This document shows, piece by piece, positions 1 to 16,215 of a DNA stretch of 64,000 nucleotides (position 1 is its first letter; each line of letters starts with the position of its first letter). The position numbers and the translations under genes were made by a program. Below the pieces are notes generated by a model. That model was not told the DNA's origin and did not search any database. It saw nothing but the letters and a program-made list of their open reading frames with translations. The stretch comes from Streptomyces novaecaesareae (lineage in GTDB: Bacteria; Actinomycetota; Actinomycetes; Streptomycetales; Streptomycetaceae): contig NZ_JNWQ01000035.1 in the NCBI RefSeq assembly GCF_000716875.1, positions 1-64,000 of the forward strand. The letters run 5' to 3'.

Positions 1-40
1 GCAGACCCCCACAGACCCCCTCCGAGCCCCGGGAACGCCG

Positions 41-74
41 CAGGGCGGCCACCCCGTGAGGGGTGACCGCCCTG
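41..74 (-). terminator. rpoC terminator hairpin
   Basis: Arms cagggcgg (41-48) and ccgccctg (67-74) are perfectly complementary and enclose a second pairing accccgtgaggggt. It sits 19 bases past the rpoC stop. There is no T-tract, which is common for actinobacterial terminators. Confidence 0.7.
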
Positions 75-92
75 CGATCAGTGACGCGCGAC

Positions 93-3986
<3,894 letters not shown>

Positions 3987-4086
3987 TGGTCGTCAAGCCC
4001 TCTTTCGTAAGTCGAGAGTCGTTCATGTGGTCTGAGGGGGGCCTGGGGGCGGGCCGGCCACGGTCACGTGGCCGGCCCAACCTCCG

Positions 4087-7563
<3,477 letters not shown>

Positions 7564-7952
7564 GAGGGGGGTCCTTCCGAGGGCTCGGAGCTCACTACGC
7601 GCGTACCAGCCGGGCCTTCACGGGCTTGGTCCCGCCTCCTCGCCACTGGCCTCCGCCGGGGTCGAAACCCCAGGTCAGAGCCGCTTTGCGGAGGCGATGC
7701 CAGACCCCTTCAGGGCAACGCAAACTCCGGGCGACGAGTCACGGAGCAGCTAACAGGCAGCGCAAAGGGACAGTGTAGCCAAAGGCCACACTGCTGTCCA
7801 GCTCTGATTCGGAGACCGAATCGGAGACTCCTCCCGGTAGCCGGCGGGCGCGGACGCCCACCGGGTACTGCTCTAACTCACGTGGAGTCATTTCCCGCCG
7901 GGCCACTGGTTATGCATCCAGCAGCGAACCAACCGGGCGGACTCGCGCCTTG

Positions 7953-7981
7953 AGAATCGCGCGCCGCGCCTGGTTCGTCAA
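7953..7981 (-). promoter_or_regulatory. candidate rpoB promoter (TTGACG-17-GATTCT)
   Basis: Read on the minus strand, TTGACG (7976-7981) and GATTCT (7953-7958) are 17 bases apart, close to the HrdB-type consensus TTGACN/TANNNT. The site lies between the rplL terminator and rpoB. No start-site evidence is available. Confidence 0.4.
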
Positions 7982-8193
7982 GGGCCCGCCGACGGCGCGG
8001 GCCTCGACCCGTCTATCGGTCCGGACCCCTCCGGCGTTACAGAAGCCGTGGTGGGGGCCGCCCTGACGACGGTGATCACCATACCTCCCGGCACCGACGG
8101 TGCCGAGTGGGTCATCGGCCACACCGGTGGGCCCCACGGGCCCGAACGGGGGAACGGGGCCGGGTGCCGCCACGGGCCCCGGGAACGCGAAAA

Positions 8194-8231
8194 GGCCGGG
8201 CCGACCACCCGCAAGGGTGATCGGCCCGGCC
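8194..8231 (-). terminator. rplL terminator
   Basis: Long GC-rich stem, ggccgggccga pairing with tcggcccggcc, closed by a gggtg/caccc inner stem. On the minus strand it is followed by TTTTC (8189-8193). It ends the rplJL transcript before rpoB, so most rpoBC transcription must start in the intergenic region or come from readthrough. Confidence 0.85.
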
Positions 8232-8258
8232 GCACGCCCCCTCAGCGGGGGCGCATGA

Positions 8259-8639
8259 TCACTTGACGGTGACCTTGGCGCCGGCACCCTCGAGGGCGGC
8301 CTTGGCCTTCTCGGCAACGTCCTTGGCAACCTTCTCCAGGACCTTGGCACCAGCGGTGTCAACGAGGTCCTTGGCCTCCTTCAGGCCGAGGGAGGTCAGG
8401 GTGCGCACCTCCTTGATGACCTGGATCTTCTTGTCGCCGGCACCATCGAGGATGACGTCGAACTCGTCCTGCTCCTCGACGGCCTCAACGGCGGCCGGGC
8501 CACCGGCGGCGGCAACGGCGACCGGGGCAGCGGCGGTGACGTCGAACTTCTCCTCGAAGGCCTTCACGAAGGCGGCGAGCTCGATGAGGGTGAGCTCCTC
8601 GAACTGCGCGAGCAGCTCGTCCTGGGTCAGCTTCGCCAT
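8259..8639 (-). CDS. rplL: 50S ribosomal protein L7/L12
   Basis: 126 aa stalk protein that recruits translation factors to the ribosome. The N-terminal dimerisation helix ([21 protein letters not shown]...) is followed by an Ala/Pro/Gly-rich hinge at about residues 35-50 and a conserved C-terminal domain ([20 protein letters not shown]...[11 protein letters not shown]). It is 88 bases downstream of rplJ and shares its transcript. GGAAGGA precedes the ATG. Confidence 0.98.
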   Translation of the reverse strand: MAKLTQDELLAQFEELTLIELAAFVKAFEEKFDVTAAAPVAVAAAGGPAAVEAVEEQDEFDVILDGAGDKKIQVIKEVRTLTSLGLKEAKDLVDTAGAKVLEKVAKDVAEKAKAALEGAGAKVTVK

Positions 8640-8727
8640 GATGGCGTCCTTCCACTAATTCGGCAGGTGGTGCCGTATGTACGGGTTGGGCGGGCACGGG
8701 CCCGCAGCGAGGCGTGAGCCTGCGGAA

Positions 8728-9291
8728 TTACTCCGCGGCCTCGTCCTCGGCGGCGGGAGCCGGCGTACCGGCACCGCCCTGCTCGACCTTGTCGCGCAGC
8801 GCGTCCACAGTGCGGACGAGCTTCGACGGCAGGGCCTGGAAGAGCGCGGCAGCCTGGGACTGCTTGGCCTTCAGGGCACCCGCCAGCTTGGCGAGCAGCA
8901 CCTCGCGGGACTCGAGGTCCGCGAGCTTCTTGATCTCATCGGCGGACAGCGCCTTACCGTCAAGGACACCGCCCTTGATGATGAGAGCGGGGTTCTCCTT
9001 GGCGAAGTCACGCAGAGCCTTCGCCGACTCCACCGGGTCACCGGTGACGAAGGCAACAGCCGTCGGACCAGTGAACAGGTCGTCGAGCTCCGTGATCCCG
9101 ACCTCATTGGCCGCGATCTTGGTCAGCGTGTTCTTCACCACGGCGTACTCGGCGTTGTCGCCGAGCGAGCGACGCAGGGTCTTGACCTGCTTCACCGAGA
9201 GACCGCGGTACTCGGTCAGCAGCGCCGCGGAGGAGCCACGGAACTTGTCCGTGATCTCGGCGACGGCGGCAGCCTTGTCGGGCCTGGCCAT
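8728..9291 (-). CDS. rplJ: 50S ribosomal protein L10
   Basis: 187 aa protein that anchors L7/L12 dimers to the ribosome. The N-terminal segment ([17 protein letters not shown], then [18 protein letters not shown]) is diagnostic. The C-terminus is extended and Ala/Glu-rich, as in other actinobacteria. A strong AAGGAGG site lies 9 bases before the ATG. First gene of the rplJL operon. Its mRNA leader folds into hairpins (9383-9426), consistent with autogenous control by the L10-L7/L12 complex. Confidence 0.98.
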   Translation of the reverse strand: MARPDKAAAVAEITDKFRGSSAALLTEYRGLSVKQVKTLRRSLGDNAEYAVVKNTLTKIAANEVGITELDDLFTGPTAVAFVTGDPVESAKALRDFAKENPALIIKGGVLDGKALSADEIKKLADLESREVLLAKLAGALKAKQSQAAALFQALPSKLVRTVDALRDKVEQGGAGTPAPAAEDEAAE

Positions 9292-9382
9292 AGGCTTACG
9301 CCTCCTTCCGTGATGTAGAAGTCAGGCCGACCACGAAAGTCGACCAATTCTGCCGCGGACCGGCTGGACGGAAGGAAAGCTC

Positions 9383-9426
9383 TTGCAGAAATGCAATGAG
9401 CCCCGGTGCGCAGGGGCACGGGGCTC
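9383..9426 (-). promoter_or_regulatory. candidate L10-binding mRNA leader
   Basis: On the minus strand, about 90-135 bases upstream of rplJ, are two adjacent hairpins: gagccccg/cggggctc (9398-9405 with 9419-9426) and ttgca-gaaa-tgcaa (9383-9396). This position and pair of stems fit the ribosomal-protein L10 leader family, in which L10-L7/L12 binds and represses its own message. Only the position and pairing are seen; I could not check the kink-turn consensus. Confidence 0.5.
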
Positions 9427-9579
9427 GGAACGACCTCGACGGGCTCCCGCGCGAACGCGGACCCGGAAGTCGAAGCTCCAGACGCACCTGCGCGGGCTGC
9501 CTGCGACGAAGCGCAGATCCTTCGGTCACCTGCTCCCTGACGGGCGCACGGCGACAACCAGCGGTCTTTGGCTTCCGCC

Positions 9580-9609
9580 ACAGTAGCCGGAGCCGCTCCC
9601 GCGGTGCAA
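9580..9609 (-). promoter_or_regulatory. candidate rplJL promoter (TTGCAC-18-TACTGT)
   Basis: On the minus strand TTGCAC (9604-9609) and TACTGT (9580-9585) are separated by 18 bases, a good match to a primary-sigma promoter. Transcription would begin near 9573 and give a leader of roughly 280 nt carrying the L10-leader hairpins. Confidence 0.55.
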
Positions 9610-9651
9610 ATCGCCCTCGGACGGAGCAACTCCGGAGGCTGCCCCCGCGGC

Positions 9652-10527
9652 TCAGCGGGCCAGCGGGGAGACCGTCCGGACGCCGGTGTCCACGGTGTCC
9701 GTCTCGGCCGGCGCCTGTGCCGAGAGCAGCGCCCCGGCGAGATCGGTGTAGAGCACCGAGTCGTCCGCCCGGCCGCTGTCACCGTTGCCGGTGCGCTGGA
9801 GCCGGACCAGCTGGTCCTTGTCGTTGAGCCAGAGGTCCAGGATGAGCGAGATCGAGCCGCCGGGCGCAAGCGCGGCCCGCAGTCCGTCCCGCCGGGTCTG
9901 GGACAGCTGGGTCTGGGCGGCCGCGTACTTCTCGGCCGTGGTGGTGACCTTGTAGTGCTCGACGGTCGAGTCCTCGTACTTCTCCTCGCCGACGAAGGCC
10001 GGGTCCACCCCGTCGGCGGTGGCCGCGGCCAGCGCCTCGACCGGGTTCAGCAGGTCGACCAGCCCCGCGTACGGGACCTCCTTGCGGCCGTCCGGGTCCG
10101 GCGGGACGGTGAAGCGCTCCCAGTGCTTGCCACCCTGCCGGACGGCCGTGGCGGCGTCGCCGCCCTGGTAGGCGACGGTGTCCACGGCGATCAGCTGCTC
10201 GGCGTCGGCCGGGGTGGAGCGCTTGATCTGCAGCGCCGTCTTGGGTTGCCAGAACAGCGGGCCGGATCCGGCGTCGGCGCCGAGTCGGTAGCTGACCTTG
10301 GCCCGGCGGGCGGTCTGCATGGCCAGCTGGGCGGAGAGCAGCACTCCGTGCGGCGAGCGGTCGGTCGGCTTGGCCGGGCTCGGGGAGGCGCCGGCCGGCG
10401 AGGCGCTGGTCGGGGCCGGGCTGACCGAGGAGGAGGCCGTCGCGTCGTCTCCCCCGCCGCAGCCGCTCAGCCCGCTCGCCAGCAGGGCGACGACGGCCAC
10501 TGCCGCCAACCGCTGCCGTCCCGCCAC
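9652..10527 (-). CDS. lipoprotein, LppX/LprG-like (copy 1 of 4)
   Basis: 291 aa from the GTG at 10527, chosen because GAGGAAGGGA lies just upstream and because it puts the lipobox cysteine (LSGC) at residue 23, exactly as in the three neighbouring paralogues; an ATG 12 codons earlier (10563) is possible. A signal peptide is followed by a Ser/Thr/Ala-rich linker, then a domain with a KHWERF motif, a central EHYKV strand and a near C-terminal LWLNDKDQLVRL strand. These resemble mycobacterial LppX/LprG-type lipoproteins, which hold lipids in a half-barrel. It should be anchored on the outer face of the membrane. Function is not proven. Confidence 0.8.
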   Translation of the reverse strand: MAGRQRLAAVAVVALLASGLSGCGGGDDATASSSVSPAPTSASPAGASPSPAKPTDRSPHGVLLSAQLAMQTARRAKVSYRLGADAGSGPLFWQPKTALQIKRSTPADAEQLIAVDTVAYQGGDAATAVRQGGKHWERFTVPPDPDGRKEVPYAGLVDLLNPVEALAAATADGVDPAFVGEEKYEDSTVEHYKVTTTAEKYAAAQTQLSQTRRDGLRAALAPGGSISLILDLWLNDKDQLVRLQRTGNGDSGRADDSVLYTDLAGALLSAQAPAETDTVDTGVRTVSPLAR

Positions 10528-10692
10528 GCCCGTTCCCTTCCTCGCCCTGGTCCCCGCCACCATGTCACCCGTCCCCGGCCCGCCCGGTGGCGGCCCCCTG
10601 GCCGAGCCCCTCGGGCCCGGGCGGATCCACCGGTCGGCCGAGTCGGGCGCCGGTGCGGGGAGCCGACGGCGTCGGCTCCCCGGCCGGGCGGC

Positions 10693-11649
10693 TCAGCTGG
10701 TGGCGCCCTTGTCGAGCTTCGCCAGCTCGGAGAGCTCCACGGTGTCGGACGGGTCCGGCGCGGTCGTGCTGACCGGGGTGCCGTAGTCCGAGTAGCTGAC
10801 GGTGGCCTTCATCGCGCCGACCTTGGTGTCCGCCTGCTCGGTCCGCTTGACCACCAGCTTGTCGGCGTCGACCCAGACGTCGATCGTCTCGCTGGTGACG
10901 CCGGCCGTGGTCAGGTTGTCCTTGATCTGCGCCAGCTCGTCCTGGGTCAGGCCGGTGCCGGTGGCGCCGGCGATGTCGTCCGCGCTGAGCTCACCGGTGT
11001 AGTGCGTGGTGGCCTTGCCGTTCACGGTCTCCTGGCCGACCTCGGTCACCTTGCCGCCGGCGATCAGCGTCCGGACGCCCTGCACCGGGTCCGCGCTCTT
11101 GAGCTGGTCGGTCGACCCGCCGGAGGCCTTGGCCATGTCGGCCTTGCTGTAGTGCAGCCAGTGCCGGCCGCCGAAGGCGTCGACCGCGTCGCCGCCCAGG
11201 CGCATGTACATCGCGTCCTTGGTGTAGCGGTACGGAGCGGTCTTGCCGCCGGTGACCGGCGCCAGGACGCTGCCCAGCGGGGAGCCGGACAGGTCCATGG
11301 TGATGTCGCCCTGGAGGCCGTCGGCCCAGGACACCGCGCCCTTGCCCTTCATGGTGACCTGACCGAGCGTGATCACCTCGTCGATCTTCGCCGACTTCGC
11401 GGCGGTGGTCTTCTGGGTGACCTGCTCCAGGAGGACCGCCGGGGTCAGCTTGACCGGCTTCGCGCCGGTGGACGGAGCGTCGGCGGACGGCGCGGCTGAG
11501 GACGGCGCGGCGGAGGACGGCCCGGCGGCCGTGGTCGGCGCGGCCGGGGCGGCGTTCTTGCCGCCGCCGTCGGTGTCGTTGCACGCGGTCGCGGTCAGCG
11601 CCAGGGCGGCGAGGACGACGGCCACGGCGATCTTGCGGGTTCCAGCCAT
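10693..11649 (-). CDS. lipoprotein, LppX/LprG-like (copy 2 of 4)
   Basis: 318 aa from ATG 11649, with AGGGGGG upstream. Signal peptide [19 protein letters not shown] with lipobox ATAC, cysteine 23. An Ala/Ser/Pro-rich linker (about residues 30-65) contains short SSAAPSSAAPS repeats. The soluble domain shows RHWLHY, then GKATTHYTG and IDVWVDADKLVVKR, the same three landmarks as its neighbours. Probably a lipid-anchored periplasm-side binding or carrier protein; the ligand is unknown. It is flanked by paralogues on the same strand with gaps of about 100-165 bases. Confidence 0.83.
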   Translation of the reverse strand: MAGTRKIAVAVVLAALALTATACNDTDGGGKNAAPAAPTTAAGPSSAAPSSAAPSADAPSTGAKPVKLTPAVLLEQVTQKTTAAKSAKIDEVITLGQVTMKGKGAVSWADGLQGDITMDLSGSPLGSVLAPVTGGKTAPYRYTKDAMYMRLGGDAVDAFGGRHWLHYSKADMAKASGGSTDQLKSADPVQGVRTLIAGGKVTEVGQETVNGKATTHYTGELSADDIAGATGTGLTQDELAQIKDNLTTAGVTSETIDVWVDADKLVVKRTEQADTKVGAMKATVSYSDYGTPVSTTAPDPSDTVELSELAKLDKGATS

Positions 11650-11749
11650 GATTCCCCCCTTGAGGACCCCCGGGCGCGCGGTGCGCCCGGGGTGGTAGCC
11701 GGTTGGTGCGGGTGGAGCCCCCCGGGCTCCGGTGCGGGCCCCGGCCGGA

Positions 11750-12595
11750 TCAGCCGAGCAGCTTGAGGAGGTCGGCCTCGCTGCCGAGGTCGGTGGCGGC
11801 GGGCGCGGTGATCGCGGCGGCCTTGCCGAGGTCCGAGTACTTGACGGTGACGGCGTCCTTCGCACCGTTCGTCTCGCCGTACTCCTGGTACTGGGCGAGC
11901 TCCTGCTTGCCGTTCAGCCAGAAGTCGAAGGTGAGGGTCTTGCCGTCCTGCTCCAGCGTCTTCTGGACGGCCTGGCGCTGGTCCGCCGGGAGTGCCGACA
12001 TCCCGGCCACCAGGGCGGAGGTGTCCTCGACAGCCCGCAGGTGGGTGGTCTGGGCGCCGTCCAGCGGCTCCTGGCCGACCTTGGAGAGCTTGCCACTCTG
12101 GGCGGCGACGGTGAGCACGACGACCGGGTTCAGCATCTGGCCCGCCGCCCGGAAGCCGTCGCCGGCCTCGTTCCCGGCGGGCAGCTTGACCCAGTGCTTG
12201 CCGCCCAGGGCCGCGCCGTCGCCGCCGAGGTAGGCGTCCGCCCCGATCACCCGGATCTTGAGCTTCTTGCTCCCCATGTCGCCGACGAGGTCCACGGACA
12301 CCTTGCCCGGGTCCTTCCAGTCGGCGTCGCCGGTGCCGCCGCCCTTGGCGTCGTCCGGGCTGATCATGCTGACCTTGCCGTTCCCGGCCTTCTGCATCAC
12401 CAGCGCGGACGCGGCCAGGGCCGCCTTCGGGTCCGCGGTCAGCGCGGCCGCGATCGGGTCACCGCCCTTGGCGTCGCTGCCCTTGGCGTCGCCGCTCTTG
12501 GTGTCGTTGCCGCCCTTGCTGCCGCCGCAGGCGGTGGCCCCGGCGAGCAGGACGGCGGTCGTCGCGACGACCGAGGCGAGGCGCACAGCGCGCAT
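11750..12595 (-). CDS. lipoprotein, LppX/LprG-like (copy 3 of 4)
   Basis: 281 aa. Signal peptide with lipobox ATAC (cysteine 23), then a linker of degenerate D-x-K-G repeats (DTKSGDAKGSDAKGGD) from about residue 29 to 45. Domain landmarks: KHWVKLP, TTHLRAVED and TFDFWLNGKQELAQYQ, ending with a SDLGKAAAITAPA segment similar to copy 2. Membrane-anchored, exported; role inferred only from family resemblance. Confidence 0.83.
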   Translation of the reverse strand: MRAVRLASVVATTAVLLAGATACGGSKGGNDTKSGDAKGSDAKGGDPIAAALTADPKAALAASALVMQKAGNGKVSMISPDDAKGGGTGDADWKDPGKVSVDLVGDMGSKKLKIRVIGADAYLGGDGAALGGKHWVKLPAGNEAGDGFRAAGQMLNPVVVLTVAAQSGKLSKVGQEPLDGAQTTHLRAVEDTSALVAGMSALPADQRQAVQKTLEQDGKTLTFDFWLNGKQELAQYQEYGETNGAKDAVTVKYSDLGKAAAITAPAATDLGSEADLLKLLG

Positions 12596-12719
12596 GAAGG
12601 TACCCCCGTGAGATCAGATCCGATCCATGGAAGAGCCGATTTTCAGCTCTTCTCAGGCCTTTCCCAGGCGGACTCTAACGGATCGCCGGAACCGCCACGC
12701 ACCGGATATCCCGCTCCCG

Positions 12720-13502
12720 TCAGCCGGTTGCGGAGGGCGTCGGATCGCCCGTCCCGGGAGAAGGGACATCCGTCGTGGTCACGGTGGTTCCGGCACTCCC
12801 CCGGGCCGTCTCACGCAGTCTCAACAGCCGCTCGCCGGGCCCGACCCAGACGTCGAAGCCGATCGCCGCCACCCCGCGCTGCCGGTACCACTCGACCGTC
12901 GCCGAGCGCCGCTGCGGGCTCAACTCCTCGTCCGCACCGAAGAATTCGTCCACCGGGGCGGAGCCCTGGTAGTGCGCGACGGTCGTCCCGGCCAGCTGCT
13001 CGCCGCCGAGCGAGCCCAGTTTGACGGTCTGCGCGATCGCGTAGGCACGGCTGCCCGGGTTGGTGACCAGCGCGGTCATCCAGCCGCCGGCGTAGCCGTC
13101 CGGGCCGGGGCCGGCCTTCGGGTCCAGCGACTCCGCGGTGTAGCGGTCGGCGTGCCTGGCCGCACCGCCCTGGTAGACGAGGTCGACCGCGCCGTCCTTC
13201 AGGGCCAACTGCCCGGCGCCCGCCTCGTCGGTGACGGTCAGCGCGGCCTCGTCGGAGGCTCCCCAGACCAGCGTGCCGCTCGCGGTGCGCCGGCCCTCCG
13301 GGCCCTCCTGCACCACCTCGATCCGGGCGCCGCCGGCGTCGTCCAGCGCCTGGGCGGCCTTCAGCACCACCTGCTTGGGCGGTACGGGTGCGGGGTTGCC
13401 GGGGGTGCGGGTGTCCGGGGCAGCCAGCAGGCTGCAGCCGGTGGCGCCGCCCATCAGCAGCAGGGCCGCGAGCAGGGCGGCGGAGCGGGGGGCGGGCGGC
13501 AC
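12720..13502 (-). CDS. lipoprotein, LppX/LprG-like (copy 4 of 4)
   Basis: 260 aa from GTG 13502 with GGAG nine bases upstream. Lipobox ATGC gives cysteine 23, as in the other three copies. It is the most diverged copy: the KHW motif is replaced by an ARHADRYTAE segment, but TTVAHYQG and GFDVWVGPGERLLRLRE keep the order of landmarks. First in the tandem set in transcription direction, about 200 bases after the rplA stop and beyond a strong hairpin, so it probably has its own promoter. Confidence 0.78.
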   Translation of the reverse strand: MPPAPRSAALLAALLLMGGATGCSLLAAPDTRTPGNPAPVPPKQVVLKAAQALDDAGGARIEVVQEGPEGRRTASGTLVWGASDEAALTVTDEAGAGQLALKDGAVDLVYQGGAARHADRYTAESLDPKAGPGPDGYAGGWMTALVTNPGSRAYAIAQTVKLGSLGGEQLAGTTVAHYQGSAPVDEFFGADEELSPQRRSATVEWYRQRGVAAIGFDVWVGPGERLLRLRETARGSAGTTVTTTDVPSPGTGDPTPSATG

Positions 13503-13633
13503 GGCACTCTCCGGCGGTCACGGGTTCTCCACATGATCTGACCGGCAGAGCGTACGACGTCCCAGCCAACTGTTCCCATCCGCCCGCGTCCCGATCCGGC
13601 AACCGTTCCGCCCGCCGCCCGGCACCGGGAACG

Positions 13634-13677
13634 ACGACGGGCCCGCACCCCCGGTGAAGGGGGTACGGGCCCGTCGT
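13634..13677 (-). terminator. rplKA terminator
   Basis: Perfect 12-bp stem acgacgggcccg (13634-13645) with cgggcccgtcgt (13666-13677), extended inward by ccccc/ggggg. It lies 25 bases after the rplA stop and separates the L11-L1 operon from the lipoprotein genes. No T-tract. Confidence 0.75.
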
Positions 13678-13702
13678 ACGGACTGCTCTAGAGCGCTGGG
13701 GC

Positions 13703-14425
13703 TCAGACCGCGGCCGGGTCCTCCTCGACGAGGAGGTTGCGGGTGCGGTTCGGGTCCACCAGGATGCCGGGGCCCATGGTGGTCGAAACGGCGGTCTTCT
13801 TGATGTAGCGGCCCTTGGCGGCGGACGGCTTGGCGCGGAGCACCTCGTCCAGCGCGGCGGCGTAGTTCTCGACCAGCTGCTCGTCGGTGAAGGAAACCTT
13901 ACCGATGATGAAGTGCAGGTTCGAGTGCTTGTCGACGCGGAACTCGATCTTGCCGCCCTTGATCTCGTTCACGGCCTTGGCCACGTCCGGGGTCACGGTG
14001 CCGGTCTTCGGGTTCGGCATCAGGCCACGGGGACCGAGCACGCGGCCGAGGCGGCCGACCTTGCCCATGAGGTCCGGGGTGGCGACGACGGCGTCGAAGT
14101 CGAGGCGGCCCTTGGCGACCTCGTCGATGAGCTCGTCGGAACCGACGATGTCGGCACCCGCAGCACGCGCGGCCTCGGCACGCTCGCCGGTCGCGAAGAC
14201 CAGGACCCGAGCGGTCTTACCGGTGCCGTGCGGGAGGATCACGGTGCTGCGGACCATCTGGTCGGCCTTGCGCGGGTCGACGCCCAGACGCATGGCGACC
14301 TCGACGGTGCCGTCGAACTTGGTGGTGCTGGTCGCCTTGGCGAGGCGGACGGCCTCGAGGGGGGCGTAAAGGCGCTCGCGGTCCACCTGGGTGTCCGCGG
14401 CCTTCAGAGCCTTGCTGCGCTTCAC
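13703..14425 (-). CDS. rplA: 50S ribosomal protein L1
   Basis: 240 aa, normal length. The L1 signature region is present ([20 protein letters not shown] then [12 protein letters not shown]), and the chain ends with a short acidic tail. L1 forms the mobile stalk at the E site and in many bacteria represses its own operon by binding the rplK leader. The start is GTG, with AGGAG nine bases upstream. Lies 77 bases downstream of rplK on the same strand. Confidence 0.98.
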   Translation of the reverse strand: MKRSKALKAADTQVDRERLYAPLEAVRLAKATSTTKFDGTVEVAMRLGVDPRKADQMVRSTVILPHGTGKTARVLVFATGERAEAARAAGADIVGSDELIDEVAKGRLDFDAVVATPDLMGKVGRLGRVLGPRGLMPNPKTGTVTPDVAKAVNEIKGGKIEFRVDKHSNLHFIIGKVSFTDEQLVENYAAALDEVLRAKPSAAKGRYIKKTAVSTTMGPGILVDPNRTRNLLVEEDPAAV

Positions 14426-14502
14426 TGCTGCTCCTGAAAGGTGATGGGAGTTGTGGTGTCACGGGCCTGCGCAGGCCCTACCACAGGGACGAGAAGAGCT
14501 GG

Positions 14503-14937
14503 TCAGCCCTCGACGGTGATGCCCATCGACCGGGCGGTGCCGGCGATGATCTTCTCCGCGGCGTCCAGGTCGTTGGCGTTCAGGTCGGGCATCTTGGTGG
14601 TGGCGATGTCGCGGACCTGGGCGCTGGTGAGCTTGGCGACCTTGGTCTTGTGCGGCTCGCTGGAGCCCTTCTCGATACCGGCGGCCTTCAGGATGAGGCG
14701 CGCGGCCGGCGGCGTCTTCGTGATGAAGGTGAAGGAACGGTCGTCGTAGACCGTGATCTCCACCGGCACGATCATGCCGCGCTGCGACTCGGTCGCAGCG
14801 TTGTAGGCCTTGCAGAACTCCATGATGTTGACGCCGTGCTGGCCCAGCGCGGGGCCGACCGGCGGCGCCGGGTTGGCCGCACCGGCGTTGATCTGGAGCT
14901 TGATAAGCCCCGTGATCTTCTTCTTCTTGGGAGGCAT
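14503..14937 (-). CDS. rplK: 50S ribosomal protein L11
   Basis: 144 aa from ATG 14937, the usual start ([16 protein letters not shown]) with AAGGAC upstream; the open frame continues further upstream without conserved sequence. The proline-rich N-terminal domain ([19 protein letters not shown]) contacts 23S rRNA at the thiostrepton site, and the C-terminal domain carries the L11 signature (ARSMGI). First gene of the rplKA operon. Confidence 0.98.
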
Positions 14938-15020
14938 GTCTCTCCGGGTCCTTCCGAGAGGTGATTGCTGGTGCGTGCGGCACCGGGGCGACACCCGGCC
15001 GCCAGCACACACATCGGACC

Positions 15021-15049
15021 AGGCTAACGCGTCCGCGCCGCTGGACCAA
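15021..15049 (-). promoter_or_regulatory. candidate rplK promoter (TTGGTC-17-TAGCCT)
   Basis: On the minus strand TTGGTC (15044-15049) and TAGCCT (15021-15026) are 17 bases apart. The -35 element directly abuts the T-run of the nusG terminator (15053-15089), so termination and initiation signals are packed into under 70 bases. Confidence 0.5.
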
Positions 15050-15052
15050 AAC

Positions 15053-15089
15053 GGATTCGGGGCAGGGCCCTCGGCCCCGCCCCGAATCC
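15053..15089 (-). terminator. nusG terminator
   Basis: Perfect 11-bp stem ggattcggggc (15053-15063) with gccccgaatcc (15079-15089), followed on the minus strand by GTTTTGG. It ends the secE-nusG transcript 14 bases past the nusG stop. Confidence 0.85.
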
Positions 15090-15102
15090 GAAGACCGTAT
15101 GA

Positions 15103-16005
15103 CTAGTTCTTCTGGATCTGGTCGAAGGAGAGCTCGACCGGGGTCTCCCGGCCGAAGATCTCGACCAGGCCCTTGACCTTCTTCGAGTCGGGGTTGATCT
15201 CGTTGATGGTCGCCTGCAGGGTCGCGAACGGGCCGTCCGTGACGGTGACCGAGTCGCCGACCTCGAAGTCCAGCACCTGGATCTCGCTCGGCTTGACCGG
15301 CGAGGGCTTGCCGGCCTCCTTGGCCGCCTGGCGCTCGACGTCCGGGGCGAGCATCTTGACGACCTCGTCCAGGGTCAGCGGGTACGGGTCGTAGGCGTTG
15401 CCGACGAAGCCGGTGACACCCGGGGTGTTGCGCACGACGCCCCAGGACTCCGGGGTGAGGTCCATGCGCACCAGGACGTAGCCGGGGAGCTTGTTCTGGC
15501 GGATGGTCTTGCGGTCGCCGTTCTTGATCTGGACGACCTCCTCCTGCGGCACCTCGGCCTGGAAGATGTACTCCTCGACGTTCAGCGAGACGGCACGCTG
15601 CTCCAGGTTCTGCTTCACCCGGTTCTCGTAGCCGGCGTAGGTGTGGATCACGTACCACTCGCCCGGCATGAAGCGCAGGTCCTCGCGGAACTTGGCGACC
15701 GGGTCGACCTCGGCGGGCTCCTCGGCCTCGGCCTCGGCCTCGACCTCGGCCTCGACCTCGACCTCGTCCTCGGTCTCCTCGGCGGCGGCCTCGACCTCGA
15801 CCTCCACGTGCAGCGCGGCCTCCTCGGCCGGCTCGCCGGCCTCGGCCTCGTCGTACGCCTCGACCTCGTCCTCGTCGCTGTCCGCGAAGTCCGCGATCTG
15901 CTCGGCGGACTCGGCGTCGACAGCCAGCTCGGCCGCGTCCAGGTCGGCGGCGACATCCGCCTCGCGGACGGTCTCGTCGGCGTCGTACAGGGGGGACTCA
16001 GACAC
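15103..16005 (-). CDS. nusG: transcription termination/antitermination factor NusG
   Basis: 300 aa from GTG 16005 (AGGAAAG upstream). The preceding open frame adds 48 codons with no conservation. Residues about 1-110 form a very acidic extension with runs of Glu/Val/Ala, absent from the 180-aa E. coli protein but typical of Streptomyces NusG. The NGN domain follows ([21 protein letters not shown]) and the C-terminal KOW domain ([21 protein letters not shown]) contacts NusE/Rho. Preceded by secE, 210 bases away, on the same strand. Confidence 0.96.
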   Translation of the reverse strand: MSESPLYDADETVREADVAADLDAAELAVDAESAEQIADFADSDEDEVEAYDEAEAGEPAEEAALHVEVEVEAAAEETEDEVEVEAEVEAEAEAEEPAEVDPVAKFREDLRFMPGEWYVIHTYAGYENRVKQNLEQRAVSLNVEEYIFQAEVPQEEVVQIKNGDRKTIRQNKLPGYVLVRMDLTPESWGVVRNTPGVTGFVGNAYDPYPLTLDEVVKMLAPDVERQAAKEAGKPSPVKPSEIQVLDFEVGDSVTVTDGPFATLQATINEINPDSKKVKGLVEIFGRETPVELSFDQIQKN

Positions 16006-16215
16006 GGTGGCTGCTTCTTTCCTGGAGATGGTGAAGGTGGCGCGCTCCGGGACCAGACCCGGCACGCTGCCGCTGACGCGGGCGCCTGGTTGAGGTCTCG
16101 GAGACTTCAACAGTACCGAGTCAACGGTAACGGCGCGTACGTCCGCCACCGACAGCTCGACCCGGACCGAAGGTCGGCCCGGGTCGGGAAGCTGTTTCGA
16201 AGGTGGGCGGCTGCG

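Larger units (their letters stand above)
7564..8258 (-). other. rplL-rpoB intergenic region and rpoB leader
   Basis: A 695-base stretch without a supportable gene; open frames on either strand are low-complexity shadows. On the rpoB strand it holds the rplL terminator, a promoter-like pair near 7953-7981, and two small inverted repeats that would fall in the rpoB 5' leader: cagtgtagcc/ggccacactg around an AAA loop (about 7772-7794) and gattcgg-aga-ccgaatc (7806-7822, perfect). The leader would be almost 390 nt, unusually long. Confidence 0.6.
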
